64,000 nucleotides of DNA from Arthrobacter sp. ATA002 (GTDB lineage Bacteria > Actinomycetota > Actinomycetes > Actinomycetales > Micrococcaceae): positions 1,798,001-1,862,000 of the forward strand of contig NZ_CP114015.1 of the NCBI RefSeq assembly GCF_026898095.1, in the 5' to 3' direction. Made by a program: the position numbers and the translations under genes. Numbering within the stretch: position 1 is the stretch's first letter; each line of letters starts with the position of its first letter. Shown here one piece after another: positions 51,636 to 60,753 of this stretch. The notes under the pieces are model-generated. The model was not told where the DNA came from, did not search any database, and saw only the letters and a list, made by a program, of their open reading frames with translations.

Positions 51636-52545
51636 TTGCCGGGATCGAGACCGGCGGCACGAAGGTCATTTGCGCCGTAGCCCAGACCGGGAAACCCGGA
51701 ACAATCGTGGACCGGCTGCGTATCCCCACGACGTCGCCGGCGGAAACCCTGGGTGCCGTGCGCTCGTTTTTGGACCGCTACGCGTCGGCGGGCGCGCTGG
51801 ACGCCGTCGGTCTGGCGGCCTTCGGCCCGGTCAACGTGGACAGATCGTCGCCGTCCTACGGGTGGATCACCTCCACCCCCAAGGCAGGCTGGCGCAACAC
51901 CGATATTCCCCGTGCCCTGGGACTGGGCGACGCCATGCCGCTGCAGGTGGTTACCGATGTGACCGGATCGGCCGTGGGGGAGCAGCGCCTGGGGGCAGGG
52001 GTGGGACTGCGGAACGTGGCTTACGTAACGGCCGGAACCGGAATCGGAGCCGGCTTCGCTGCTGACGGCGTTCCGTTCCTGCAGCGGAGCCACCCGGAGA
52101 TGGGTCATCTCCCCGTGCGCCGGTATCCGGGGGATGACTTCCGGGAACATGCCCGTTCCACGGCGACTGTCTGGAAGGGGTGGCGTCCGGGCCGGCCGTC
52201 CGGGCCCGCTGGGGCCGTCCGGGTGAACACCTCGGCGCCCTGCGGTCAGAAGCCGTGCCCGTGCTGGCGTTCTATCTGGCGCAGCTGCTGGCGGCTGTCA
52301 CCTACACGGTGGCTCCTGACCGCATTATCTTCGGCGGCGGCGTCGTGAAGATCCCCGGCCTCCTGGAGGCTTCCCGGGAACGGCTGTCGGAGGTAGTGGG
52401 CGGGGCGTTGGAAGGGCATCCCCTGACCAGTCCGGACAGCGGCTATGTCTGCAGCCCGGCGCTCGCTGATCTGGCCGGCGTGCACGGGGCTTTGTACCTG
52501 GCGCACGATCTGGCAGAGAGCAGGGCTCCGCTCAGCACAGTGTGA
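51632..52545 (+). CDS. ROK-family sugar kinase, fructokinase-like (frame broken near 52138)
   Basis: 304 residues after repair. Phosphate loop GIETGGTKVICAV, VTDVTGSAVGEQ, AYVTAGTGIGAGF, then [34 protein letters not shown], the His/Cys zinc site of ScrK/GmuE-type fructokinases, which differs from the glucokinase/NagC pattern. A C is missing near 52138. GmuE of the Bacillus glucomannan operon is a ROK fructokinase, a parallel to its place after a mannosidase here. The natural substrate could be fructose or mannose. Confidence 0.88.
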
Positions 52546-52560
52546 GGCGGCAGCCTGGGG

Positions 52561-52601
52561 CAGCGGCGGGCCGGCAGGAATGCCGGCCCGCCGCTGCTTT
52601 T
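52561..52601 (+). terminator. Terminator of the transporter-mannosidase-kinase operon
   Basis: Perfect 16-bp stem, CAGCGGCGGGCCGGCA with its complement, GGAA loop, then CTTTT, 16 bases after the kinase stop. Confidence 0.93.
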
Positions 52602-52673
52602 GCCGAAGGCTGACAGCAGGCTGCCCGCCGGAACGGATGTGCCCGCCGGTACGTTCCAGCCGGAACCAGCCCG

Positions 52674-53678
52674 CTAGGAAGGACGGCTCTCGGGCGACTG
52701 GGTTTTCGCCGCATCCCGTTCAGCCAGCCCGCCGACCGCCTCGTCGATGCGGGCCAGCACGTCGGGCTTCAGTTCCACCCCGGCGGCCAGCACGTTGGAG
52801 GTGACCTGCTCGGGGCGCGAGGCGCCGATGATGGCTCCGGCGACGTTCGGATTCTGCAGCACCCAGGCCACAGCCAGCTGGCCCATGGTCAGGCCTGCCT
52901 CGTCGGCAATCGGCTGGAGCTTCTGCACGCCGGCCAGGACGTCGTCGTTCATCCAGCGGCCGATCATCTTCGCGCCGCCCTTCTCATCAGTGGCACGGCT
53001 TCCCTCGGGCAGTTCCGCCCCGGGCTTGTACTTGCCGCTGAGCACTCCCTGCGCCATGGGTGAGAACACGATCTGGGACATGCCCAGCTCCTCCGAAGCC
53101 GGAACAACGTCGGCTTCGATGACGCGCCACAGCATGTTGTACTGCGGCTGGTTGGAAATCAGCTGGAACCCCAGCTGCTTGGCGAGGTCGTGGCCCGCGC
53201 GGATCTGGTCGGCATTCCATTCGCTGACACCGATGTACAGGGCCTTGCCTTGGCGTACGACGTCGGCGAACGCCTGCATGGTCTCTTCCAGCGGCGTCTC
53301 GTAGTCGTACCGGTGGGCCTGGTACAGGTCGACGTAATCAGTCTGCAGCCGCTGCAGGGATCCGTTGATGGACTCCATGATGTGCTTGCGGGACAGGCCT
53401 GAATCGTTGTGGCCGCCCGGGCCGGTTGGCCAGTAGACCTTGGTGAAGATCTCCAGGGATTCCCGGCGTTCGCTCTTCAGGGCCGCCCCCAGGACTCCTT
53501 CCGCGATGGTGTTGGCGTACGCGTCGGCAGTGTCGAAGGTGCTGATGCCGGCGTCGAGCGCCGCACGCACGCAGGATGCGGCGACGTCGTTCTCCACCTG
53601 GGAGCCGTGGGTGAGCCAGTTGCCGTAAATGATTTCGGAGATTTTCAGTCCGCTGTTGCCGAGGTGCCTGTGTTCCAT
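52674..53678 (-). CDS. Aldo/keto reductase
   Basis: 334-residue NADPH-dependent reductase of the potassium-channel-beta/YghZ-like group. Catalytic tetrad recognisable as Asp and Tyr in TFDTADAYAN, Lys in IFTKVYWPTG, His in YQAHRYDYETP. Cofactor end: GAIIGASRPEQVTSN. ATG 53678 precedes the conserved MEHRHLGNSGLKIS; the upstream frame extension is not family-like. Frame intact. Substrate unknown. Confidence 0.92.
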   Translation of the reverse strand: MEHRHLGNSGLKISEIIYGNWLTHGSQVENDVAASCVRAALDAGISTFDTADAYANTIAEGVLGAALKSERRESLEIFTKVYWPTGPGGHNDSGLSRKHIMESINGSLQRLQTDYVDLYQAHRYDYETPLEETMQAFADVVRQGKALYIGVSEWNADQIRAGHDLAKQLGFQLISNQPQYNMLWRVIEADVVPASEELGMSQIVFSPMAQGVLSGKYKPGAELPEGSRATDEKGGAKMIGRWMNDDVLAGVQKLQPIADEAGLTMGQLAVAWVLQNPNVAGAIIGASRPEQVTSNVLAAGVELKPDVLARIDEAVGGLAERDAAKTQSPESRPS

Positions 53679-53779
53679 CTGCGCGCTCTCTCTTCCGTGG
53701 GGTGTAGGAGCAAAACTAAGCCAGCTTTCTAAATCGGTCAAGGGGGTCCGCAGTGTGACACGCATGCTGTACTAAAGCG

Positions 53780-54799
53780 GTGACGATCAACGGTATGGGA
53801 CATGTGGTGGAGCGCACCGTGGAGCTGCCCGCCCGGCAGCCCTTCGATGCGCCGGGGATTTTCGGGTTCCTGGCGGCCCGCGCCGTTCACGGCGTGGAGG
53901 CGGCGGACCTGTCCTGCGCCGGCGGGCTGCGGTATGCCCGTACCCTGACGCTTCCACACGGACCGGCAGCGGCGAGGATCACGGCCACTAAGACCGCCGG
54001 CGGGCAATGGCGGCTGCGGGCGGACCTGGAACTTGCATCGCTCTCCGACACGGCGCCCGCCCTGGCCCGGGTGCGGCGGCTGTTGGACCTCGACGCAGAT
54101 CCTTTGGTCATCGACGCTGCCTTGGCCGCTGATCCGGCGCTTGCCCCGCTGGTGGAACGCACCCCGGGGATTCGGATTTCCGGCGCGGTGGACCCGCATG
54201 AACTGGTGGTGCGTGCGCTCGTCGGCCAGCAAATTTCCGTAGTTGCTGCCCGAACGCACCTCACCCGGCTCACTGCACACGCCGGACCAGCGTACGCGTC
54301 CTCGATCCCGGGCCTGGACCGCCTGTTTCCCGCCCCGGAGGATATTCTCGCCCGGGTGCCGGAGCCGGTTCCGGGAGAGGTACTGGACCCCGGCCGGCCG
54401 CTCCGGCTGCCCGGGCAGGCAATCCGGGCCGTGGTGGCCGCCGCACGCGATGTGGCGAGCGGAGAACTGGACGTTCAGCCGGGATCGAATCCGGAGATTC
54501 TGCGTGCCCGGCTGCTAGCCCGTCCGCGGATTGGCCCCTGGACCGCCGGCTATATCGCCATGCGTGTGCTCGGCGACCCGGACGCGTGGCTTCCGGGAGA
54601 CGTGGCCCTCGTCGCCGGAGCGAAGGCGGCCGGGGTACTGGAAGGAGGACTTGGCGCTGCAGCAGCACACCGGACGCTGGCCGCCCGGGCAGCGGGCTGG
54701 GCGCCGTGGCGCTCCTATGCTGCGATGCACCTGTGGCAGGCCGTCCAGCCGAACGGAGCTGCCGGCCTGCCGGTCCGGCTTAGGCCTTCTGCACCGTGA
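53780..54799 (+). CDS. DNA-3-methyladenine glycosylase II (AlkA type)
   Basis: 339 residues from GTG 53780. An AlkA N-terminal domain (ERTVELPARQPFDAPGIFGFLAARAVHGVE) is joined to an HhH-GPD glycosylase: VRALVGQQISVVAA, the helix-hairpin-helix LARPRIGPWTAGYIAMRVLG and catalytic Asp in LPGDVAL. No cysteines of an Ada domain or an iron-sulfur cluster are seen. It removes alkylated bases. Its end overlaps the tusA stop by 20 bp in convergent orientation. Confidence 0.92.
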   Translation: MTINGMGHVVERTVELPARQPFDAPGIFGFLAARAVHGVEAADLSCAGGLRYARTLTLPHGPAAARITATKTAGGQWRLRADLELASLSDTAPALARVRRLLDLDADPLVIDAALAADPALAPLVERTPGIRISGAVDPHELVVRALVGQQISVVAARTHLTRLTAHAGPAYASSIPGLDRLFPAPEDILARVPEPVPGEVLDPGRPLRLPGQAIRAVVAAARDVASGELDVQPGSNPEILRARLLARPRIGPWTAGYIAMRVLGDPDAWLPGDVALVAGAKAAGVLEGGLGAAAAHRTLAARAAGWAPWRSYAAMHLWQAVQPNGAAGLPVRLRPSAP

Positions 54800-55007
54800 T
54801 CGACCATTCCGCCGGACCGATCTTGGAGAAGTCGGTCACGGGGTAGTTGTTCTCCGCGGCCCAGCGCGGAATGGCGTCGGTGGCCTGGGTGCAGTCGAAC
54901 GCGATGACCAGTTCGTCGCCGGACGCCAGCGTGGTCATGGCTTCCTTCGCTTCGACGAGGGGGAAGGGGCAGACCTGTCCGTTTGTTTCGAGGGTTACCT
55001 GTGCCAT
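54780..55007 (-). CDS. tusA: TusA-family sulfurtransferase
   Basis: 75-residue sulfur carrier with the conserved CPFPLVEAK; the active Cys is residue 13. It lies 107 bases downstream of the YeeE/YedE gene on the same strand. This pairing is known in thiosulfate uptake (TsuA/TsuB), where the TusA-like partner takes sulfur from the channel. Its frame is intact. Confidence 0.92.
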   Translation of the reverse strand: MAQVTLETNGQVCPFPLVEAKEAMTTLASGDELVIAFDCTQATDAIPRWAAENNYPVTDFSKIGPAEWSITVQKA

Positions 55008-55114
55008 GGAGGGGATTTCCTTTCAGGGCCGCCCGGGTAGGGCGGGTGTGGGTGGGTTTTGCGGAAGTGGGTGGTGACGGAGTAGTTGCTGCGTGCTTCT
55101 TGCCGGCGTTGCGG

Positions 55115-56218
55115 CTAAATGCGTGCCGCTGCGCGGGCCGGGGCTTTTCCGGGTACAGCGGACCCCGAACTGCCCGAGCCGCCTGCACCTGAGCCCGAAG
55201 CGGGCCGGCGGTTCATGATGGTCAGCCGGGCGCCGAGGCCGGTGCCCAGAAGCATGAAGACCAGGGCCGTCCAGCCCTGGAAGCTGAACTGCGCGGTCTC
55301 GACCATGGCGTTGCCGATGGTGCAGCCGCCGGCAAGAGCCGCACCGACGCCCATCAGGGCGCCGCCGCTCAGGCTCTTCACGACGGTGGCGGCGTCGGGA
55401 ACCCGGATCCTGAACTCACCGCTGCCCTTGGCAGCGATGTACGAGCCGATCAGGATGCCGGCGACCAGCAGGACGCCCCAGTCCACTAGTTGAGGGTCTC
55501 CGGTGACCAGGTAGTTCACCGCGTTGGAGGACGGAGTGGTGATGCCCAACCCGGCTTCGCGTCCCGTGGCCCAGCTCAGCGGCCAGGCGGCAATGGCGAT
55601 CAGGCCGATGACCACCGCGGTGGCAAAGGCGTTCCAGGGCTTTTCGAAGAGCAGGTGCGCCAGTCCGGTTTTCGACGCCGGCGGGGAAGCCATCGTGAAG
55701 CGCGGCTTGTTCAGATGATGGCGGACAGCCAGGCCGACGCCGGCCACCAGCAGCACCACCAGGATCCACGGAGAAACGTTCAGGACCGAGTGGATGGTGT
55801 TCTGCTCCACGGTTACCGACCGCAGGGAGGTGTTGAGGCCGGACAGCGGACCGGTTTTCATGACGGCGGCAAACAGCGCATAGGTAATCAGCGCCAGCCA
55901 ACTGCCCACCAGCCCTTCACCGGCGCGGTAATACGTTCCGGTGGCGCAGCCGCCGGCAAGAATAATGGCAAACCCGAAAATAAAGCCGCCGATGATCGTG
56001 GCGAGCCACGGAAAGGGGCCGGAGTTTAGGGAAATGACACCGGCGGCATCCAGGGCAAAGACACCGACGCTTTGAACGGCAACCACCACGAGGAAGGCGG
56101 TCAGCCAGCGCGTATTGCGTGTTACCCACACATCGCGGAATGCGCCGGTGACGCAAAAGCGGCCGCGCTGCATAACAAAGCCCAGCGCCATGCCCACAAA
56201 AAGGCCGGAGATCAGCAT
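55115..56218 (-). CDS. YeeE/YedE-family (TsuA-like) thiosulfate transporter
   Basis: 367-residue inner-membrane protein with about nine hydrophobic helices. Cysteine motifs RFCVTGAFRD, AGGCATGTYYRAGEG (Cys91) and AGGCTIGNAMVETAQ define the YeeE/YedE (TsuA) family, which passes thiosulfate across the membrane using conserved cysteines. ATG 56218. The tail is Ser/Gly/Ala-rich. Followed by tusA, so the pair likely supplies sulfur for cysteine or cofactors. Confidence 0.93.
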   Translation of the reverse strand: MLISGLFVGMALGFVMQRGRFCVTGAFRDVWVTRNTRWLTAFLVVVAVQSVGVFALDAAGVISLNSGPFPWLATIIGGFIFGFAIILAGGCATGTYYRAGEGLVGSWLALITYALFAAVMKTGPLSGLNTSLRSVTVEQNTIHSVLNVSPWILVVLLVAGVGLAVRHHLNKPRFTMASPPASKTGLAHLLFEKPWNAFATAVVIGLIAIAAWPLSWATGREAGLGITTPSSNAVNYLVTGDPQLVDWGVLLVAGILIGSYIAAKGSGEFRIRVPDAATVVKSLSGGALMGVGAALAGGCTIGNAMVETAQFSFQGWTALVFMLLGTGLGARLTIMNRRPASGSGAGGSGSSGSAVPGKAPARAAARI

Positions 56219-56242
56219 GGGGTACTCCTCAAGCGTTTCGAA

Positions 56243-56269
56243 AAGCTGCGGGCTAATGACCCGCAGCTT
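56243..56269 (-). promoter_or_regulatory. Hairpin with T tail in the 5' region of the YeeE gene
   Basis: On the minus strand AAGCTGCGGG pairs with CCCGCAGCTT (10 bp, 7-nt loop) and is followed by TTCG, 24 bases before the start codon. It looks like a terminator placed ahead of the gene, so transcription attenuation is possible. The rest of the 344-bp intergenic 56219-56562 shows only a CCCTA-8-TAGGG inverted repeat at 56501-56518, a possible operator for the acyl-CoA operon. No known riboswitch fold was recognised. Confidence 0.45.
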
Positions 56270-56562
56270 GGAAACACTAGGCCCGGGTTCCGGGGAAGGC
56301 CAAGGAAGATGGCCTGCGGTGAACGCAGATGAAGCCCCGTGACGGCCGGGGAATGCCGGGCGGCTAAATGGCGTTTACGGCCCGGCAACGCGGGTTGCCG
56401 TGAATTTTCTCCGCCGTTCGTGCATTCTTACAGACGGACGGGTGCCCGGGCCATATATGACGCGTCTGAAATGGCAGCTGCTGTGGAGCGCCTGCGATGC
56501 CCCTAGCAATTAGTAGGGAGTCCAAGTAAGTTGGGCGTCACGGCACCAATGAAGGGCGGGAC

Positions 56563-57697
56563 ATGTTCGAACTCACGGAGGACCAGCGGGCGGTCAGGGA
56601 CATGGTGTCGGAATTTGCTTCCGACGTCCTTGCACCCAATGCCGCGAAATGGGACGAAACAAAGCACTTCCCGGTGGATGTCCTGGCGCAGGCCGGCGAG
56701 CTGGGCATGGGCGCCATTTACGCCTCGGAGGAATACGGCGGTTCGGGCCTTTCCCGTTCGGATGCCGTGGTGATCTTTGAGGAACTCTCCAAAGCCGATC
56801 CGTCCCTTGCCGCCTACATCTCCATCCACAACATGGTGGTGTGGATGATCGACTCGTTCGGGAACGCGGACCAGCGGTCCCGCTGGGTTCCGGAGCTGGC
56901 GTCCATGCAGGCGCTGGGCAGCTACTGCCTGACCGAGCCCGGTGCCGGTTCCGACGCAGCAGCCCTGACCACCCGGGCCGAACGCGACGGCGATGAGTAC
57001 GTGCTCAACGGCGTCAAACAGTTCATCTCCGGGGCCGGATCCTCCAGTTATTACGTTGTCATGGCCCGCACCAGCGGCACCGGCCCGCGCGGAATCACCG
57101 CGATTGTGGTGCCGGCAGACACTCCCGGCCTGTCCTTTGGCCCGGCCGAACGCAAAATGGGCTGGAATGCACAGCCCACCGGCCAGGTCATCTTCACCGA
57201 TCTGCGGATTCCCGTCGCCAACCGCCTGGGCGGGGAAGGCGCCGGCTTCGGCATCGCCATGAAGGGCCTGAACGGCGGGCGGCTGAATATGGCGCCTGCT
57301 CCTGGGCGGAGCGCAGGCGGCACTGGACAAAACCGTGGCGCACCTGAAGCAGCGCACCGCCTTCGGCAAACCGCTCATCGACCAGTCCTCGCTGCTGTTC
57401 CGCCTCGCGGACATGGAAATGGACCTCCAGACAGCACGCACCATGCTGTGGCGCGGCGCCGATGCCCTGGACCGCGGCGCCCCCGACGTCGTTGCCCTTT
57501 GCGCCATTGCCAAACGGGTCGCCACCGACAACGGATTCAGGGTGGCCAACGAGGCCCTGCAGCTGCACGGCGGGTACGGCTACCTCTCCGAGTACGGGCT
57601 GGAAAAAATCGTTCGGGACCTGCGGGTCCATCAAATCCTGGAAGGATCCAACGAGATCATGCAGCTTATTGTCGGCCGGACGCTGGCGGAGGCCTGA
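56563..57697 (+). CDS. Acyl-CoA dehydrogenase, isobutyryl-CoA-like (two single-base gaps near 57291-57303)
   Basis: Flavin dehydrogenase of 378 residues after repair. Landmarks: YCLTEPGAGSDAAAL, MGWNAQPTGQVIF, RTAFGKPLIDQSSLLFRLADM, QLHGGYGYLSEYGLEKIVRDLRVHQILEGSNEIM. The frame moves by two bases between GGRLNM and LGGAQAALD, best explained by one missing G and one missing C (AACSLGG). Position at the head of a cluster with 3-hydroxyisobutyryl-CoA hydrolase and MmsB suggests isobutyryl-CoA in valine breakdown. Confidence 0.9.
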
Positions 57698-57698
57698 C

Positions 57699-58914
57699 AT
57701 GGGCACCTCCGCCGGTCTCCCGGCAGCCTCCGAACCCGATGCCGTCTCCGAACCCGAAGTCCGGCTGGAACGCCGGGGACAGCTGGGGCACATCATCTTG
57801 AACCGGCCCCGGGCCATCAACGCCCTGACCGCCACCATGGTGGCGATGATTCGCACAGCCCTGAATGAATGGGAGCACGACGACGGCGTCGCCACGGTCC
57901 TGCTCTCCGGTGCCGGCGAGCGCGGGCTGTGCGCCGGCGGCGACATTGTGGCGCTGTACCGCGACGCCGTGAACGGGGAACGGATTCCGCCCGATTCTGG
58001 GCGGAAGAGTACGAGTTAAATGCCCGGATCAGCACCTACCCCAAGCCGTACGTGGCGCTGATGGACGGCATCGTCCTGGGCGGCGGCGTCGGCGTCTCAG
58101 CGCACGCCCGGCACCGGATTGTCACTGAACGCACCAAGGTGGGCATGCCCGAAACGGGCATTGGTTTTGTTCCGGATGTGGGCGGCACCTACCTGCTGTC
58201 CCGGGCGCCCGGCGAACTGGGCACGCACGCAGCCCTGACCGCGGGAACGGTGTCCGGTGCCGATGCCCTGCTGCTGGGAATGGCCGATATCTATCTGGAC
58301 AGCTCACGGCTCGCGGAGCTAACGGAGGCACTGGAGCAAAAGCCGGCGGCGGAAGTGCTGGAGGGCTTCGCCCAGCAGGCTCCGGCCGCGCCCCTGGCCG
58401 CGGCTAGAACCTGGATTGACGAGTGCTATGCGTACGACGACGTGGAGGCCGTGGTGGAAGCGCTCCGCCGCCGCGGCGAGGGGCCCGGAGCGGATCCGGT
58501 GCCCGGAGGGAGCGTAGACGCAGGAACCGCGGAAGTCGACGCCGACGCGGCAGCGGACGCCATTATGTCCAAATCGCCGTCCGCGCTGAAGGTGACGCTG
58601 GCGTCGCTGCGCCGGGCCCGGCAGCTTCCGGATTTGGCGGCCGTGCTGGCCCAGGAGTACCGGGTGTCGCTGCGCGCCCTGGCCGCCCCGGACTTCGCCG
58701 AGGGGGTACGGGCCCAGGTTATCGACAAGGACCGTAATCCACAGTGGCAGCCGGCAATGCTGGAGCAGGTGCGGCCGGCCGACGTTGAAGCCTATTTCGC
58801 CCCGCTGGAGGGCGGGGAACTGTGGGAGCGGCGGCCCGCCGTAGCGCCGCCGCCGCGGGCAGTCCCGCAGCCCGGACCAGCGGAATGTCCCCGACCAGGC
58901 AGGAGCAGACATGA
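57699..58914 (+). CDS. 3-hydroxyisobutyryl-CoA hydrolase / enoyl-CoA hydratase family (two frame breaks)
   Basis: About 405 residues after repair. ERGLCAGGDIVALYRDAVN in the oxyanion region and MPETGIGFVPDVGGTYLLSR are characteristic of 3-hydroxyisobutyryl-CoA hydrolases (HIBCH). The C-terminal helical part (MSKSPSALKVTLASLRRA ... DFAEGVRAQVIDKDRNPQW) also fits. A C is missing near 57993 (IPPRFWAEEY) and probably another near 58872, giving a TGA that overlaps the mmsB ATG. It releases 3-hydroxyisobutyrate for MmsB. Confidence 0.88.
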
Positions 58915-59930
58915 CAGACATGACCGACGAACAGGGCCCCCGGATCGGCTTTATCGGCCTGGGCAACATGGGCGGTCCCATGGCCGCCAACCTCGTGGCT
59001 GCCGGCTACCCCGTCACCGGGTATGACCCCGTGCCGGCCGCGGCTGAACGCGCGGCCGCGTCCGGAGTCCGGATGGTGGATGCGGCCGACCGGGCAGTGG
59101 CCGGCGCCGACGTCGTCATCACCATGCTGCCCACCGGAACCCATGTGCTTAACGCGCTCTCGGGCGACGGCGACACCCTCGGCCTGCTTGCCGCAGCCGG
59201 CGCCGACACCCTGTTTATCGAGTGCTCCACGATTTCCGTGGATGACGCCAACACGGCCCATGCGCTCATGCTGGAGACCGGACACCGCGGCCTGGACGCT
59301 CCGGTTTCCGGCGGCGTGGTGGGTGCCGAGGCAGGGACGCTGACTTTTATGGTGGGCGGAGCTGAGAAAGACTTTGGCGCCGCCCTGCCCGTGCTTGAGG
59401 TGATGGGCGGACGGGTGGTGCACTGCGGCGGTCCCGGCGCGGGACAGGCAGCCAAAATCTGCAACAACATGATCCTCGGCGTGTCCATGATCGCCGTCAG
59501 CGAGGCCTTCGTCCTGGGCGAGGAACTCGGCCTGACGCATGAGGCGCTGTTCGACGTCGCCTCGGCTGCGTCCGGCCAGTGCTGGGCCCTCACCACCAAC
59601 TGTCCGGTTCCCGGCCCGGTTCCGGGCAGTCCGGCCAACCGGGACTACCGGCCGGGATTCGCCGCCGCCCTCATGGCCAAGGACCTGGGACTCGCCGCCG
59701 ATGCCCTGGACTCCACCGGCGTCCGGGCCGAGCTCGGCCGCCGGGCCGGTCAAATCTTTCGGGACCTCACCGAGGCCGGCGGCGGCGGCGAGGATTTTTC
59801 CGCCGTCATCAAGACCATCCGGGCCGCAACGGCAGGCGCCGCGGACAGCAGTACCGGGACCCACAGCAATACCGATACCCACAGCAATACCGCCGGCCAG
59901 CAGCCGGCAGGACAGAGCGGAGCAGTATGA
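58911..59930 (+). CDS. mmsB: 3-hydroxyisobutyrate dehydrogenase
   Basis: NAD-dependent oxidation of 3-hydroxyisobutyrate to methylmalonate semialdehyde, 339 residues. Rossmann motif [16 protein letters not shown] at about 13-28, substrate motif [16 protein letters not shown], catalytic Lys in GQAAKICNN, and [18 protein letters not shown]. The last 25 residues are a Thr/Ser/His/Asn-rich extension with a small repeat ([11 protein letters not shown]), beyond the usual ~300. Frame intact. Coupled by ATGA on both sides. Confidence 0.95.
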   Translation: MTDMTDEQGPRIGFIGLGNMGGPMAANLVAAGYPVTGYDPVPAAAERAAASGVRMVDAADRAVAGADVVITMLPTGTHVLNALSGDGDTLGLLAAAGADTLFIECSTISVDDANTAHALMLETGHRGLDAPVSGGVVGAEAGTLTFMVGGAEKDFGAALPVLEVMGGRVVHCGGPGAGQAAKICNNMILGVSMIAVSEAFVLGEELGLTHEALFDVASAASGQCWALTTNCPVPGPVPGSPANRDYRPGFAAALMAKDLGLAADALDSTGVRAELGRRAGQIFRDLTEAGGGGEDFSAVIKTIRAATAGAADSSTGTHSNTDTHSNTAGQQPAGQSGAV

Positions 59931-60703
59931 GCGAGTACGAGAACATTCTCCTGGAGCGCAGCGGACGGGTGGGCATCATCACCCTGAACCGGCCCAAGGC
60001 CCTGAACGCGCTGAATTTCGGGATGATGCAGGACGTGGTGGCGGCGGCCACCGACCTGGACAGCGATCCGGACATCGGCGCGATCGTCATCACCGGATCA
60101 GAGCGGGCGTTTGCCGCCGGAGCTGACATCAAGGAAATGTCCGAAAAGACCTACATGGACATGTACCTCGGTAACTGGTTCGGCGGCTGGGACACGCTGG
60201 CGGCCGTGCGCACCCCGGTGATTGCCGCCGTCGCCGGCCATGCCCTGGGCGGCGGCTGCGAACTGGCGCTGCTGTGTGACTTCATCATCGCCGCGGACAC
60301 GGCCACGTTCGGCCAGCCTGAAATCAAGCTCGGCGTGGTTCCCGGCATCGGCGGCTCCCAGCGCCTGACCCGTGCGGTGGGCAAGGCCAAGGCCATGGAA
60401 ATGATCCTGACCGGCCGGACCATCGGGGCCGAAGAAGCGGAGCGTGCCGGTTTGGTCTCCCGCGTGGTGCCCGCCGCCGAGCTGCTTGATGACGCCCGCT
60501 CCACCGCGGAAACCATTGCCTCCATGTCAGCCCCCGTGGCCATGCTCGGCAAGGAACTGGTGAACGCTGCCTTCGAAACCAGCCTCGATTCGGGGATCCG
60601 GCTGGAACGGCGGGTGTTCCACTCGGTCTTCGCCCTGGAGGACCAGAAGGAAGGCATGGCCGCGTTCATCGACAAGCGCAAGCCCGACTTCAAGCACCGC
60701 TAA
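59927..60703 (+). CDS. Enoyl-CoA hydratase
   Basis: 258-residue crotonase, frame intact. Oxyanion hole [11 protein letters not shown] and [15 protein letters not shown]; catalytic glutamates in GGGCE and [20 protein letters not shown]. The C-terminus [28 protein letters not shown] is that of short-chain enoyl-CoA hydratases (EchA8/crotonase). ATG 59927 overlaps the mmsB stop. Likely hydrates methacrylyl-CoA in this operon. Confidence 0.93.
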   Translation: MSEYENILLERSGRVGIITLNRPKALNALNFGMMQDVVAAATDLDSDPDIGAIVITGSERAFAAGADIKEMSEKTYMDMYLGNWFGGWDTLAAVRTPVIAAVAGHALGGGCELALLCDFIIAADTATFGQPEIKLGVVPGIGGSQRLTRAVGKAKAMEMILTGRTIGAEEAERAGLVSRVVPAAELLDDARSTAETIASMSAPVAMLGKELVNAAFETSLDSGIRLERRVFHSVFALEDQKEGMAAFIDKRKPDFKHR

Positions 60704-60753
60704 GTCCACCGGAACCACCCCACCCCCACCCACCCTCCCCGAGACGAGGCATC

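Noticed and set aside
53780..54799. Ada-type fusion (methyl transfer plus glycosylase)
   Set aside because: No N-terminal Cys4 methyl-acceptor domain or AraC helix-turn-helix is present; only the AlkA and HhH-GPD parts are seen.
55115..56218. YeeE/YedE protein as a general sulfur-related membrane protein of a prophage or toxin system
   Set aside because: The paired cysteine motifs and the adjacent TusA gene identify a thiosulfate transporter pair.
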